Origin: Bacillota bacterium
Lineage (GTDB): Bacteria; Bacillota; Clostridia; Lachnospirales; Lachnospiraceae
Length of the DNA: 64,000 bases
Reading direction: 5' to 3'
Assembly (NCBI GenBank): GCA_030526045.1
Contig: JAUNDN010000012.1
Span: forward strand, 1-64,000
Numbering within the stretch: the stretch's first letter is position 1; every line of letters begins with the position of its first letter. Position numbers and translations under genes: made by a program. This document shows positions 34,055-44,091 of the stretch, in pieces. The notes under the pieces were generated by a model. The model was not told the origin of the DNA and searched no databases. It worked only from the letters and a program-made list of their open reading frames with translations.

Positions 34055-35395
34055 TTATTCATTCTTAAGGCTGAGCACAGCCTCTACTTCCATTTCAATA
34101 TAGCCCTCCGGTCCCTGCCGCATCAATCCGACAGCAACTGTTTCTTCGGGCTTAAAGGTTAACAATGTTTCTACCAAAGATGCATAGTTGGGAATTTCCT
34201 TTTCCCCTACCCTGACTATAATATCTCCGCTCTGAATACCCGCATTCATAGCAGGAGAATCCATATCAATCTCTAAAATGTATGCACCAAAGGGAACCCC
34301 CATTTCTTCATTTGCTTCCTTGGTAACATCCACTCCATAAACCCCAAAGTATGCAATATCCTTGTTGTTGGAAAGACTTTCCACAACCTTCTTGAGCTCT
34401 GTAATTCCCACTGCACTGATCATATTTTTCATATCAGAGGCATTATATGAGGTATCGATCATTCCCACGATCTGTCCCTTCAGGTTAATAATAATGCCGC
34501 TTGCGCTGGTGCTTCCATAAATATCTGTAGTCAGATATTTATAGTTAGAATCCGGAAGCGCTATATTATTCCCTATAGAAGTAATATTCCCATAACAAAG
34601 AGAGCCCTCTGTTCCCACGGGTCTTCCTACTGCAATCACAGGGATTCCCACAAGACTGCTTCCTGCAGAGCTCCCCAAAGAGACCGGCTTTGCAATGGTA
34701 ACAGTGCTTTCCTTCATCGCACTTTTCGGAATGGAAATGATTGCAAAGCCTGTATTATTATCCCTTTTTTTCATCTCGGCTTCATATTCTGAGCCATCTG
34801 AAAAGGTTACCTTAAGGACTTCCGCATCCTTAATGCTTCTGATGTTTGCAAGTATCAACAGTTCCTTTCCGTTATCCGCTACAACCACGCCGGAAACAAC
34901 GCCCTCATTTTCATATTCATTATCAAGCCAGCTCACGTCCGAAGTTACACCCACTACCGTCACAATAGATCTTTGTACTTCCCTGGCTACCTTATTCATT
35001 TCATTATATAGAGTCAGATAATCATTGGTACCAAGCTGCATCTCAGAAAGAACCTGTGCAATCTGCTCGTCCTCCAGTGCAGGGGGCTCTGTCTCCTCAG
35101 GCTGCATCTGAGATTCGTCCGCAATCATGTCCTCCGGCAAAATTTCATTTTCTTCTGTCTCTTCCTCAAACACAATTGCTTCAGGCTCCTCCTCCGGATA
35201 AAGCCGATTGCTGATGACAGGCTCTAAAAGTAGAAAAGTAAAGCAGGCAACCATGCCAAAAATAACCGCCATTGCTGCTGTAATCAGTGTACGGCGAACC
35301 AGCTTCCTTTTATTTAAGGGTCTCTGCTTAATCGTTTCCATCATAAAATCAGTATTATTTTGATTTTGGTTTCCTTCCATCTGCGATCTATCCAT
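34055..35395 (-). CDS. Membrane-anchored HtrA-like protein with PDZ domain, predicted protease-inactive
   Basis: 446 residues: cytoplasmic basic tail, one membrane helix (~35-57), acidic linker (66-115), trypsin-like fold (~140-330) and PDZ (~345-440, GAYILEIDMDSPAMNAGIQ). Aligning by eye with HtrA, the catalytic His (NNHV) is Arg186 (ANIRSI), the Asp (TDLAV) is Gly216 (TGFAI) and the Ser of NSGGP is Ala298 (SASGI). All three triad residues are therefore replaced while the fold around them is kept. Probably a scaffold or chaperone at the membrane. First gene of an operon with yhaM and rlmD. Confidence 0.85.
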   Translation of the reverse strand: MDRSQMEGNQNQNNTDFMMETIKQRPLNKRKLVRRTLITAAMAVIFGMVACFTFLLLEPVISNRLYPEEEPEAIVFEEETEENEILPEDMIADESQMQPEETEPPALEDEQIAQVLSEMQLGTNDYLTLYNEMNKVAREVQRSIVTVVGVTSDVSWLDNEYENEGVVSGVVVADNGKELLILANIRSIKDAEVLKVTFSDGSEYEAEMKKRDNNTGFAIISIPKSAMKESTVTIAKPVSLGSSAGSSLVGIPVIAVGRPVGTEGSLCYGNITSIGNNIALPDSNYKYLTTDIYGSTSASGIIINLKGQIVGMIDTSYNASDMKNMISAVGITELKKVVESLSNNKDIAYFGVYGVDVTKEANEEMGVPFGAYILEIDMDSPAMNAGIQSGDIIVRVGEKEIPNYASLVETLLTFKPEETVAVGLMRQGPEGYIEMEVEAVLSLKNE

Positions 35396-35433
35396 TTCCC
35401 AATGCCCCTGTCTTCCTATTTCTGTTCTATCAT

Positions 35434-35462
35434 ATCATAAGAAAGTAAATTTTACACGTCAA
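35434..35462 (-). promoter_or_regulatory. Promoter of the htrA-like/yhaM/rlmD operon
   Basis: Minus strand TTGACG (35457-35462), 17 bases, TATGAT (35434-35439), 38 bases upstream of the start codon. Confidence 0.75.
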
Positions 35463-35490
35463 TGTTATAAGTAAATATCTCTTTTCAACT

Positions 35491-35524
35491 AAAAAACCAG
35501 CCCTTTCATTTCTGAAAAAGCTGG
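35491..35524 (-). terminator. Terminator of tRNA-Pro
   Basis: On minus, CCAGC (35524-35520) pairs with GCTGG (35501-35497) and is followed by TTTTTT (35496-35491), about 20 bases after the tRNA. Confidence 0.7.
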
Positions 35525-35544
35525 CTTTCCTGATTTTGCAATAG

Positions 35545-35618
<74 letters not shown>

Positions 35619-35666
35619 TTAAATCTGATTCCCACGAAAATGCGGCAAATCCATAAGACAATGTAC

Positions 35667-35695
35667 ATCATACAATTTTTACAGCTGATTGTCAA
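35667..35695 (-). promoter_or_regulatory. Promoter of tRNA-Pro
   Basis: Minus strand TTGACA (35690-35695), 17 bases, TATGAT (35667-35672), ~49 bases upstream of the mature 5' end. Confidence 0.75.
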
Positions 35696-35826
35696 TGATT
35701 AAAAGAATATTTTTCTGTCTCCCAATTGTATCGAAAAACACAAAAAATATCCCGTTTCCTTATATTCTTCTTGAAGATATATTGCTATAATAAAACCGTT
35801 TCTAATGAAGGAGACTACGATTTTTT

Positions 35827-37182
35827 ATGAAAACTAAAGTTACAAGCATGATTGAAGGAAACCCTTCAAAATTAATACTCACCTTTGCTTTTCCTTTGAT
35901 GATCGGAAATATATTTCAGCAGCTTTACACCGTGGTTGATACGATGGTAGTTGGTCAGGCACTTGGTGTATCGGCCCTTGCTGCTTTAGGTGCGACTGAC
36001 TGGTTGAACTGGCTTTGTTCCGGCCTTGTTCAAGGCTTCGCACAGGGGTTTTGCATTCTTATGGCACAAGAATTTGGTGCCGGTAATTATAAAAGACTGA
36101 AAAAAGTTATTCTTAACTCAATTTTTCTCTCTGCCATTTGCTCTCTTCTGGTACTGGTGGCAAGCGAAGCGCTTGCCCAGCCTGTCCTTAAAATATTGCA
36201 TACACCGGACGATATTATGGGTAACTCCCTTTTATATCTGCGGATCATCTTTCTTGGTATGCCAATCATCATGGCTTACAATCTGTCAGCTTCCATTCTC
36301 CGTGCATTAGGTGACGGCAGAACCCCTCTTCATGCCATGATTGTTGCCGCCATTACCAACATCATCCTGGATTTTATCTTCGTACTTATTTGGGGATGGG
36401 GTATAGCAGGTGCCGCTGTTGCCACCTTACTGGCTCAGCTGTTGTCCAGTGTTTATTGCTTTTACTTTATCCGAAAAATTGAAATCCTAAAGACTGAAAA
36501 AGATGACCTCACTCTTGATACCGGCATTTGTACCAAGCTCTTGAATCTCGGATACCCGGTAGCCTTTCAAAATACTGTCATCTTTATCGGTGGAATGATT
36601 GTCCAATCGGTAGTGAACAACTTTGGTGTTCTCTTTATCGCAGGCTTTACTGCTACAAACAAGCTCTACGGCGTTCTGGAATGTGCTGCTATTTCCTACG
36701 GTTACTCCATGACCACTTATGCAGGTCAAAATCTTGGTGCTGGCAGCATACCAAGAATAAGAAAGGGCGTACGCTCAGCAATTGTTATCTCGCTGTTTAC
36801 CTCCCTTGCAATCACCGTCTGTATGCTTGTCTTCGGGAGAACCATTCTGGGCTGGTTTTTATCCGGCGACACAGACCAGGTTTTTGCTGCCATGGAGATT
36901 GCTTATCACTATCTTTCTATCATGAGTATTTTCCTGCCGATCCTTTACCTGCTTTATATAGTCCGCTCAACCCTTCAGGGTGTCGGAGATACCATCATGC
37001 CGATGGTTTCCGGTATTGCCGAGTTTGTCATGCGGGTAGGTACCGCTCTGCTCCTTCCCCTCTTCATGGGGCAGGAGGGAATCTTTTATGCCGAGATCCT
37101 CGCATGGGCCGGCGCAGATATAATTCTCCTTACTGCATACTTCTATCATTGCGCTAAGTGGAAACGTAATGCATCCGCTTAG
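35827..37182 (+). CDS. MATE family efflux transporter
   Basis: 451 residues, twelve membrane helices in two similar halves. The opening GNPSKLILTFAFPLMIGNIF, then QLYTVVDTMVVGQALG, is typical of the bacterial DinF/NorM-like MATE branch. It exports organic cations or drugs in exchange for Na+ or H+; the substrate cannot be read from sequence. The nearest ribosome site (GAAGGAG) is 13 bases from the ATG, longer than usual. Flanked by tRNA-Pro and the end of the antiporter operon (convergent). Confidence 0.93.
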   Translation: MKTKVTSMIEGNPSKLILTFAFPLMIGNIFQQLYTVVDTMVVGQALGVSALAALGATDWLNWLCSGLVQGFAQGFCILMAQEFGAGNYKRLKKVILNSIFLSAICSLLVLVASEALAQPVLKILHTPDDIMGNSLLYLRIIFLGMPIIMAYNLSASILRALGDGRTPLHAMIVAAITNIILDFIFVLIWGWGIAGAAVATLLAQLLSSVYCFYFIRKIEILKTEKDDLTLDTGICTKLLNLGYPVAFQNTVIFIGGMIVQSVVNNFGVLFIAGFTATNKLYGVLECAAISYGYSMTTYAGQNLGAGSIPRIRKGVRSAIVISLFTSLAITVCMLVFGRTILGWFLSGDTDQVFAAMEIAYHYLSIMSIFLPILYLLYIVRSTLQGVGDTIMPMVSGIAEFVMRVGTALLLPLFMGQEGIFYAEILAWAGADIILLTAYFYHCAKWKRNASA

Positions 37183-37229
37183 TATAAAGCTATTAGGAAA
37201 CTCTTATGAACTGCTCTCACGGTAAACTC

Positions 37230-37269
37230 GAAAACTCATGCTCTTGCAGATAGCAGTGCATGAATTTTC
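37230..37269 (+). terminator. Terminator of the MATE gene
   Basis: GAAAACTCATGC (37230-37241) pairs with GCATGAATTTTC (37258-37269) at 11 of 12 positions over a 16-base loop, with an internal T tract. It lies between convergent genes. Confidence 0.55.
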
Positions 37270-37300
37270 TCAGACACCGTTTGCGCAGTAATATTATTTT

Positions 37301-39241
37301 TTATACTAACAGATATACCACCGTTATGATGAGCCCTGCGCAGAACAACAATAATCCGAAGGACAGGCTCCTTCCTATAATCGTAGTATCCTCTGACCAT
37401 TCCTCCTGCAATAGTGCAAACTTATGCTCATAATCCACCTCTTTCGGATGCTTTCTGAAAACAGTGGCATTAGCCACTCTCTGCATCCCGTTAACAAAAC
37501 ACCCGCCGGCATGGGTGAGGAAAGTCCCTTCTGCAAGCTCATGAGGCAGCTTGCTGTCTCTATATACGGTCTTTCTAAGAAACACCACTACTGCATCGAT
37601 CATGCTGTCCAGTACTCTGCAAACTACACCGAAGACAAAAGGAAGCGCACCCAGCAGTATTGGTCTGTAAATCAAATTTTCCAGATCCAGATATTGATTC
37701 CATCTGTTGATATAAACAATGCTTCCGTTCTCCTTTTTCATCATCCAAAATCTTACGATCACCAGATAGATTATTGCTCCGATTAAGATAGAAATAGCAG
37801 CACCCTTTAAGTTTTCAAAGGAAAACCATGCCACTTTACCAGCTTCCTTCTCTACCTGCATAAATCCCTGACCAAGATCTGCAACGCGGCTCATCACCTG
37901 CCCCGGAAGTAATCCCATAATCGGCAGCAGTGTTGCACTGATGGTAAGTACTGTCGCGCTTAGACCATTCATATAGGTTCCTCTAAGATTGTCATACTTT
38001 TCCTGCACTGCACTATCACTGTTCTTTTCCACAAAAACAGCCACATACAGCTTTGTCATATAAGCAACCGTTAATCCCCCGCTTATCAGAAAAGCCCATT
38101 CTATTCCCTTCATGGCTCCAATATTGAAAATACTACTTGCTGTACCTCCTTCTAGCAGCTTTGTATACTCCACAATGCTCTCATGGATCAGTGTTTTGCT
38201 CACATATCCGTTCCAAAGCGGCATACCGCCAATTCCCAATGCTCCCATCAGGAAAATATAGTTAAGAAGCGGTTTCTTTCTTCCGAAACCACGTATCTTA
38301 TTGAGATTAAGCTCGTGCACATTCATGAAGATCACTCCGGCCGCCATGAAAAGAGCCAGTTTGATCAGGGAATGATTTACCATGTGAAGCAGGCTTCCTC
38401 TCACAGCAAGCAAATTCTCCTCACCGAGAAGTCCGGACATCCCCACTCCCACAAGAATAAAGCCAATCTGAGAGACCGAGGAACATGCAAGCGTACGCTT
38501 GATATCAATTGAAAATAGTGCAAGCACGGCACCGACAACCATCGTACAGACACCAATTATGAGAATCAGGGCACCCCATGCAGTACATCCAAGGAAAAGG
38601 TAACTTGTAAGAACCAGAATACCGAACATTCCTGCTTTTGTCAGGATTCCGGACAAAAGTGCCGATGCCGGTGCCGGTGCTACCGGATGGGCTTTGGGGA
38701 GCCATATATGCAGCGGAAAAGCGCCTGCCTTGGCACCAAAACCAAAGAGCATACAAAGACCTGCTGCCATCAGCTTGCTTTCGGAAACACCACTGTTACT
38801 AAGCATACGCATTCGTTCATAGCTTCCGACTAATTCATCAAATACCAGTGTGCCCATGGTGTCATACAGGAGGAAAATACCCATCAACATAACAAGACCA
38901 CCTATTACCGCTACCGCAAGGTAAGTTGCCGCTGCCCGAAGAGATTCCTTCTTTTCGTCAAAAGCCACCCAGACATAGGATGTAAATGACATAATCTCAA
39001 AAAAGATAAATGTGGTATAAAAATCAGCAGAAAAGAATACTCCCTCTGTTGCAAAAAAAGTCAGAAGTGTAAAGCAATAATATCGGCCCTTATTCGTATA
39101 ATGGGATAAATACTCCTTGGAAAACAGAGTACTCATAAGCCACATAAATGCAGCAATGCTTCCATAAAGAATCCGAAAGCCATCTATTTCAAAATGAAGG
39201 CCCAAACCACAAATTTCCGGAACTTCCAACAAAGCGCCCAT
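37301..39241 (-). CDS. NuoL-like large antiporter subunit (Mrp/Mbh-type complex), subunit 4
   Basis: 646 residues, ~16 membrane helices. The key proton-channel residues are present: Glu in FFEIMSFTS and Lys in GFGAKAGAFPLHIWLPKAHP, followed by APAPASALLSGILTKAG. The extended C-terminus (after ~480) with an additional amphipathic region and final helix resembles the NuoL/HyfB branch, not NuoM/N. Last gene of the antiporter operon, 12 bases after the previous stop; GAGGAGG precedes the ATG. Works in the membrane to move H+ and/or Na+. Confidence 0.88.
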   Translation of the reverse strand: MGALLEVPEICGLGLHFEIDGFRILYGSIAAFMWLMSTLFSKEYLSHYTNKGRYYCFTLLTFFATEGVFFSADFYTTFIFFEIMSFTSYVWVAFDEKKESLRAAATYLAVAVIGGLVMLMGIFLLYDTMGTLVFDELVGSYERMRMLSNSGVSESKLMAAGLCMLFGFGAKAGAFPLHIWLPKAHPVAPAPASALLSGILTKAGMFGILVLTSYLFLGCTAWGALILIIGVCTMVVGAVLALFSIDIKRTLACSSVSQIGFILVGVGMSGLLGEENLLAVRGSLLHMVNHSLIKLALFMAAGVIFMNVHELNLNKIRGFGRKKPLLNYIFLMGALGIGGMPLWNGYVSKTLIHESIVEYTKLLEGGTASSIFNIGAMKGIEWAFLISGGLTVAYMTKLYVAVFVEKNSDSAVQEKYDNLRGTYMNGLSATVLTISATLLPIMGLLPGQVMSRVADLGQGFMQVEKEAGKVAWFSFENLKGAAISILIGAIIYLVIVRFWMMKKENGSIVYINRWNQYLDLENLIYRPILLGALPFVFGVVCRVLDSMIDAVVVFLRKTVYRDSKLPHELAEGTFLTHAGGCFVNGMQRVANATVFRKHPKEVDYEHKFALLQEEWSEDTTIIGRSLSFGLLLFCAGLIITVVYLLV

Positions 39242-39253
39242 ACTTCTCCTCCT

Positions 39254-40717
39254 CTAATAAATACCTGCTGCCACGTCGCCAAAAAATCTTACAATCGGCG
39301 CAGAATGAAGACCAAACAAAATGATAAAAAGTGTAAATGTAAATAGCGGGACCAGCATTTTCCAGCCCGGATCCTTCACTCCCTCAAGCGTTCCTGCATC
39401 AAAATCCTTTCCCGGGAAAAACGCCCGAACCACAATGGTAAGCATATAAATCGCCGTTAGCAGTGCTGAAACAAGAAGACATCCAATTCCTCCATATGCA
39501 AAGACATTTCCACTATCCACAGCTGCGGAAGCCAGATTCCATTTACTGACAAAACCGGCAAGCCCCGGTACACCCATAAGAGCCAGTGCGGAAATCGTAA
39601 ATACTCCGAAAACAGCAGGCATTTTATAGCCCATTCCATCAAGCTCATGTACATAGTGCCTGTCTGTCTGATGCATAATGGCACCGGCGCAGAAAAATGA
39701 ACTGATCTTCATAAGCGCATGAAAGATCAGATGACTGAGCGCTCCCACCATTCCAAGGGGTGTCATAAGTGTCACACCGAACAAAATATAAGATAAATTA
39801 CTGATTGTTGAATAAGCCAGTCTTCTTTTGATATGTGTTTCCTTTACTGCACGACTACAGCCATATAAAATCGTAAACATCACAATTGCCATTACTACAT
39901 TTTGCGCCCAGGTTCCCTTCAGGAACTCTGTTCCAAAACTATAATAAGTCAGGCGAATAATTGCAAATGCACCCGATTTTACTACCGCAACCGCATGAAG
40001 CAGTGCTGTTACGGGAGTAGGCGCCACACCGGCATCCGGAAGCCATGAATTGAAGGGGCATATTGCTGCTTTTACACCGAATCCCATAAAAGCAATAACA
40101 TAAATCAGTAAAAGGATATCTGTTCTGTCTCCGATTTTCTGAAAGTCCAAAACGCCTCCCAGTACAAAATTCGTGGTACTACCGTAAATAATCACAAAAA
40201 TCAGACCGACAAAGGCAAACGCAGCCCCACCAAGCGAATAATACAGATATTTTCTGCTTGCCAGGATCGCTTCCCTTGTTAGGGTATGCATGACAAGCGG
40301 AACCGTAACAAGAGTCAAAAGCTCATAAAAGAAGTACATGGTAAGAAGATTGGCTGCCAGTGAAATTCCCAATGTTACTCCGTACGTCATGGTATAAAAC
40401 ATGAAGAAAACCTTCTCATGCTCTTCCTTAGTCATATACTCAAAAGCATATAAAGTTGCAAACGGCCACAGGGCAGATACCAATCCTCCGAATACCATAC
40501 TCATACCGTCTACCTTAAAGCTGATTGAAAGATTTCCTGTAAAATTCGCCAATGTAAAAATTTCTGTCGGTCTGTTCATCAGCAGATACCAGACCAGAAG
40601 GCTGTTCAAAATCACCATTGTTTCTAAAAAGAGTTCCATATGGCTTCTCTTCTTAAAGGGGAGTAGAGGAACCAGCACACCGGTCAAAACAGGAATCAAA
40701 ATAACAAGCATAATCAT
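39254..40717 (-). CDS. Proton-conducting antiporter subunit (MrpD/NuoM-N-like), subunit 3
   Basis: 487 residues, ~14 membrane helices. It has Glu in FYELLTLVTVPLV and Lys in GFGVKAAICPFNSWLPDA, the charged pair of the antiporter half-channel, plus the second Lys region AVVKSGAFAI. GGAGG lies about eight bases before the ATG at 40717. 17 bases downstream of the previous antiporter gene. It is similar to the two preceding subunits, so the operon contains repeated paralogues. Confidence 0.88.
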   Translation of the reverse strand: MIMLVILIPVLTGVLVPLLPFKKRSHMELFLETMVILNSLLVWYLLMNRPTEIFTLANFTGNLSISFKVDGMSMVFGGLVSALWPFATLYAFEYMTKEEHEKVFFMFYTMTYGVTLGISLAANLLTMYFFYELLTLVTVPLVMHTLTREAILASRKYLYYSLGGAAFAFVGLIFVIIYGSTTNFVLGGVLDFQKIGDRTDILLLIYVIAFMGFGVKAAICPFNSWLPDAGVAPTPVTALLHAVAVVKSGAFAIIRLTYYSFGTEFLKGTWAQNVVMAIVMFTILYGCSRAVKETHIKRRLAYSTISNLSYILFGVTLMTPLGMVGALSHLIFHALMKISSFFCAGAIMHQTDRHYVHELDGMGYKMPAVFGVFTISALALMGVPGLAGFVSKWNLASAAVDSGNVFAYGGIGCLLVSALLTAIYMLTIVVRAFFPGKDFDAGTLEGVKDPGWKMLVPLFTFTLFIILFGLHSAPIVRFFGDVAAGIY

Positions 40718-40734
40718 TGTGGTTTCCTCCTTTC

Positions 40735-42207
40735 CTAAACTATCTTCGTAATGATTCGGGATAAATAAGCAATTATTCCGTTCGGGAACAGCCCGATAGC
40801 AACCGTTAATGCCGTAAGAATAATTACCGGAATTAGCATGAAAAGAGATGGTTCTCTTCTTTCCGATGTATTACCGTCAAATTCCGCTCCCGGAAGAAAT
40901 CCGTGTATTGTAACCGGGAGCAGGTATCCTGCCGTGAGGAGCGCACTTACCAGCAAAACAATCGGTCCTGCCAGGCCAAAGCCCGGAATACCTGAATTTA
41001 AAGAACCCAGGGCAAGATACCATTTACTGATAAAACCTCCTGTTGGAGGAATTCCGATCAGTCCAAGAGATACTATTGTATAACACCAGAGCAGAATCGG
41101 CATTTCTTTTCCGATTCCCCGGAGCTCCTCCACTTTGGTCTTTCCCGTCATGTAAATCATGGTTCCTGCGCACAGGAACAAAGCCGCCTTGATAAATCCG
41201 TGACTGAGCACATGGAGAAAGCTTCCCGTTACAGCATCCCCATCCATCACTGCCAGTCCGAATAATATATAGGAGACCTGGCTAATCGTCGAATAGGCCA
41301 GCCTTTTTTTCAGTACAGGTTCCCGATACGCCAGCATAGAACCCATAAATACCGTAATCAGCGTGAGTACAAGCCAGCCCTTCTGGACCCAGGTACCGCG
41401 CAGAAAGGATGCACCAAAAATATAGTAAACAACTCTCACCATCGCCAGCACACCTGCCTTGACAATCACTGCAGAAAGCACTGCCGATGCCGGCGCCGGT
41501 GCCGCCGGATGGGCTGCCGTCAACCATGCATGCATGGGAAACATACCCGCCTTCACACCAAATCCAATCAGCATCACAAATGCAATCCCAAGTAAAAGGG
41601 CTGTATGTTGTTCTGCAGTCTGTGTACTGATCACGCCTCCGGCGCTGAAGGTCAGCGTATTGCCGTACTTTTCTATGAAATAAAGGCCAAACAGTGCCAT
41701 ATAAGCACCGGCAAGAGAATAAAACAAATATTTCAGTCCTGCCATTATTGCTTCCCTGCTGCGGTTGTGAAGCACAAGCGGCATAGAGGAAAGCGTCAAA
41801 AGCTCAAAAAATAAATAAAAAGTAATCAAATTTCCTGCAAAACATAGCGCAATCAAAACACCCAGAACAATAAGGTAATAACCATAGTAGCGCTTTTCGC
41901 TTTTCTCATGTTTCATATACTCAAAAGAAAAGAAGCCCGCACATAAGAATATCACCACTGCCAGAATGGCAAATATTACACCGGTTTCATCTATTTTAAA
42001 CAAAATCGGTAGACGGTCCGTTAAATTGAACAGTAACAGCATTTCTCCCCTTGACATGCACAAAGCAAGAATTACCAGTACTGCTTCAAGGATAAGGAAA
42101 GTGCCTGTAAGGCACAACAGATTTTTTCTTACCTTCATTTCCCTTAAAGCAAGAAGAAAGACTCCTGCAAGAATAGGAAAAAAGATGGATAATAGCATAT
42201 AATACAT
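40735..42207 (-). CDS. Proton-conducting antiporter subunit (MrpD/NuoM-N-like), subunit 2
   Basis: 490 residues, ~14 membrane helices. Channel residues are kept: Glu in FFELLTLSSMPLV and Lys in GFGVKAGMFPMHAWL; AAHPAAPAPASAVLSAVIVKAG follows in two blocks. Closely related to the downstream 487-residue subunit (both share LAYSTIS and SYILFG). Gap to the upstream gene 14 bases. Part of a single minus-strand operon. Confidence 0.88.
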   Translation of the reverse strand: MYYMLLSIFFPILAGVFLLALREMKVRKNLLCLTGTFLILEAVLVILALCMSRGEMLLLFNLTDRLPILFKIDETGVIFAILAVVIFLCAGFFSFEYMKHEKSEKRYYGYYLIVLGVLIALCFAGNLITFYLFFELLTLSSMPLVLHNRSREAIMAGLKYLFYSLAGAYMALFGLYFIEKYGNTLTFSAGGVISTQTAEQHTALLLGIAFVMLIGFGVKAGMFPMHAWLTAAHPAAPAPASAVLSAVIVKAGVLAMVRVVYYIFGASFLRGTWVQKGWLVLTLITVFMGSMLAYREPVLKKRLAYSTISQVSYILFGLAVMDGDAVTGSFLHVLSHGFIKAALFLCAGTMIYMTGKTKVEELRGIGKEMPILLWCYTIVSLGLIGIPPTGGFISKWYLALGSLNSGIPGFGLAGPIVLLVSALLTAGYLLPVTIHGFLPGAEFDGNTSERREPSLFMLIPVIILTALTVAIGLFPNGIIAYLSRIITKIV

Positions 42208-42221
42208 AAAGGTAAACCTCC

Positions 42222-43715
42222 TTAGGAGAACATGGAAAGTCCCTGCTGAATCAAATCAACAATAGGCTGAGAGTTTACGCCTAAAATAATATTTAAACCA
42301 ATAAAGCAAACCAGTGTCGCTGCATACAGCTTCATGCTTGAAAAGGTAACGCACTCATATTTATTCTCTTCTACCGGTGTGTAAATTCTGATTACCGTTT
42401 TCATAAAATAAATCGCATTCAGAATCGTACTGATACCAAGCACAATCAGCGCCGGCAGCATTTTACCGTTATTCTGTACGGCTGCCTGGGCGAACAGCAG
42501 CTTGCTGATAAATCCTGAAAACAGCGGAACACCTACCATGGAAAGAGATCCAACCGTAAAGGTGACACCGGCCCACTTATTTCGATACGCTGCACCGGTC
42601 AGATCAATAAACTTCCTGCTTCCTCCCGATACATCGGTAAGTCCGATTGCAGCAATGAAAAGCAAGGATTTGGTTGCGGCATGGGATAAAATATGAAATA
42701 CACTTGCCGCCATTCCTGCCTGTGTACCCATTCCGATACCCATATAAATGTATCCAATCTGTGCTACAGAAGAATAGGCGATCATTCTTCTCACATCATT
42801 TTCCTTTATCGCACTCAAAGACCCGAAGATCATCCCCATCAAACCGAATACAAACAAAACGTCTATGATTTTGCTTGCCTCAAAAATATCAAAGCCAATC
42901 ACCCGGTAAATAATCTTAATCAGCAAAAAGATATAACCCTTGGAAACCAGACTGGATAAAATTGCTGCGGAGGATACAGTGGAATAACCGTACGCATCCG
43001 GCAGCCACGCATGAAAAGGAAACAGCGCACTCTTAATTGCAAGCCCCACTGACATCAGTGCAATCGTTACCAGCAATGGAATCCTGTACTGTCCGGAAAC
43101 AGAAAGAATGGCCACCTGTTCTTTAATATTACTCATCAGTAAATGTCCTGTCAGATCATAAAGCATACAAATTCCCATAAGGAGCATACCTGACCCCAAA
43201 AGGCTCATAATCATGTATCGCGCTGCTGCCTCAATGGTTCTTCCGTTCTGCCTGATCATGATCAGACCACAGGCTGCTATGGTGTTAATCTCCACGAAAA
43301 CATATGCGGTAAACAGATCGTTGGTGTAAACCAATGCAAGGAGTGAGCTGAGAAGCAGATTCATGAGAACATAGTAAAGAAAAGTTTTCCCTTCTTCCAC
43401 CTCATCTGCCAATTTCTTTTTTCCTCCAAGCAGGGAAAGCAGCATGATCATGCAAAAGAACACTGCCATAAAGCATTCCAGTACACCGGCTCTGATTTCA
43501 TTTCCCCAAGGAGCCGGAAACTTTCCCATTACATAAACAAAGGCCTCTTCTGTATGAAGTACATACCCCAACGTACATGTATTCAGGATCATTACTGCTA
43601 AAATCAAAGCAATATTCACATATCTGGCAGCTTTTCCTTTTAACCCGGAACTGATAATTCCGGCAAACAGACATATCAGGATGGAGACTGCCGGGAAATT
43701 TTGAACAAGATCCAT
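42222..43715 (-). CDS. Proton-conducting antiporter subunit (MrpD/MbhH-like), subunit 1
   Basis: 497 residues, ~14 membrane helices. Glu in FVEINTIAACGL and Lys in GLAIKSALFPFHAWLPDAYG are the channel pair; SSAAILSSLVSKGY and AYSSVAQIGYIYMG are typical of MrpD/NuoN. The ATG follows the previous stop with no gap, and its ribosome site GAAGGAGG lies inside the end of the upstream gene, so translation is probably coupled. It is the subunit next to mrpC, the MrpD position in classic operons. Confidence 0.9.
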   Translation of the reverse strand: MDLVQNFPAVSILICLFAGIISSGLKGKAARYVNIALILAVMILNTCTLGYVLHTEEAFVYVMGKFPAPWGNEIRAGVLECFMAVFFCMIMLLSLLGGKKKLADEVEEGKTFLYYVLMNLLLSSLLALVYTNDLFTAYVFVEINTIAACGLIMIRQNGRTIEAAARYMIMSLLGSGMLLMGICMLYDLTGHLLMSNIKEQVAILSVSGQYRIPLLVTIALMSVGLAIKSALFPFHAWLPDAYGYSTVSSAAILSSLVSKGYIFLLIKIIYRVIGFDIFEASKIIDVLFVFGLMGMIFGSLSAIKENDVRRMIAYSSVAQIGYIYMGIGMGTQAGMAASVFHILSHAATKSLLFIAAIGLTDVSGGSRKFIDLTGAAYRNKWAGVTFTVGSLSMVGVPLFSGFISKLLFAQAAVQNNGKMLPALIVLGISTILNAIYFMKTVIRIYTPVEENKYECVTFSSMKLYAATLVCFIGLNIILGVNSQPIVDLIQQGLSMFS

Positions 43716-44090
43716 TTACAGTTCCTCCTTCTTCAATCTGAGAGATATTTCGTCCAAATCCAGCGTATGATAACGCCGGTATAAACGGATTGTAATGGAC
43801 AGCATCAATGCACTGACTGATACCGATACGACAATACCCGTCAAAACCAGACCACTGGGAATGGGATTAATATATGCCTCCATTTCCTGTACACCGTTTA
43901 CCACTATTGGTGCTACCCGACCGTCAATATATCCCTTCTCTGCCAGAAAAAGATAAATTGCTGTATCCATAATGTTTAAACCGATAATCTTTTTGATCAG
44001 ATTACTCTGTAAAAGAAGGTTCCCAAATCCAATTCCAAACAAGATCATCGCAACTGCTTCCCCGTAATTTGCAAACAGATTTGCTCCCAT
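43716..44090 (-). CDS. mrpC: MrpC/NuoK-like subunit
   Basis: 124 residues, three membrane helices: FGIGFGNLLLQ, NLIKKIIGLNIMDTAIYLF and the final GIVVSVSVSALMLSITIRLY. The pattern matches MnhC/MbhG, homologues of NuoK. The start is ATG 44090, one base after the upstream stop, with GGAGG eight bases upstream inside that gene. The insert GYIDGRVAPIVV is longer than in NuoK, as in Mrp types. Confidence 0.88.
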   Translation of the reverse strand: MGANLFANYGEAVAMILFGIGFGNLLLQSNLIKKIIGLNIMDTAIYLFLAEKGYIDGRVAPIVVNGVQEMEAYINPIPSGLVLTGIVVSVSVSALMLSITIRLYRRYHTLDLDEISLRLKKEEL

Positions 44091-44091
44091 T

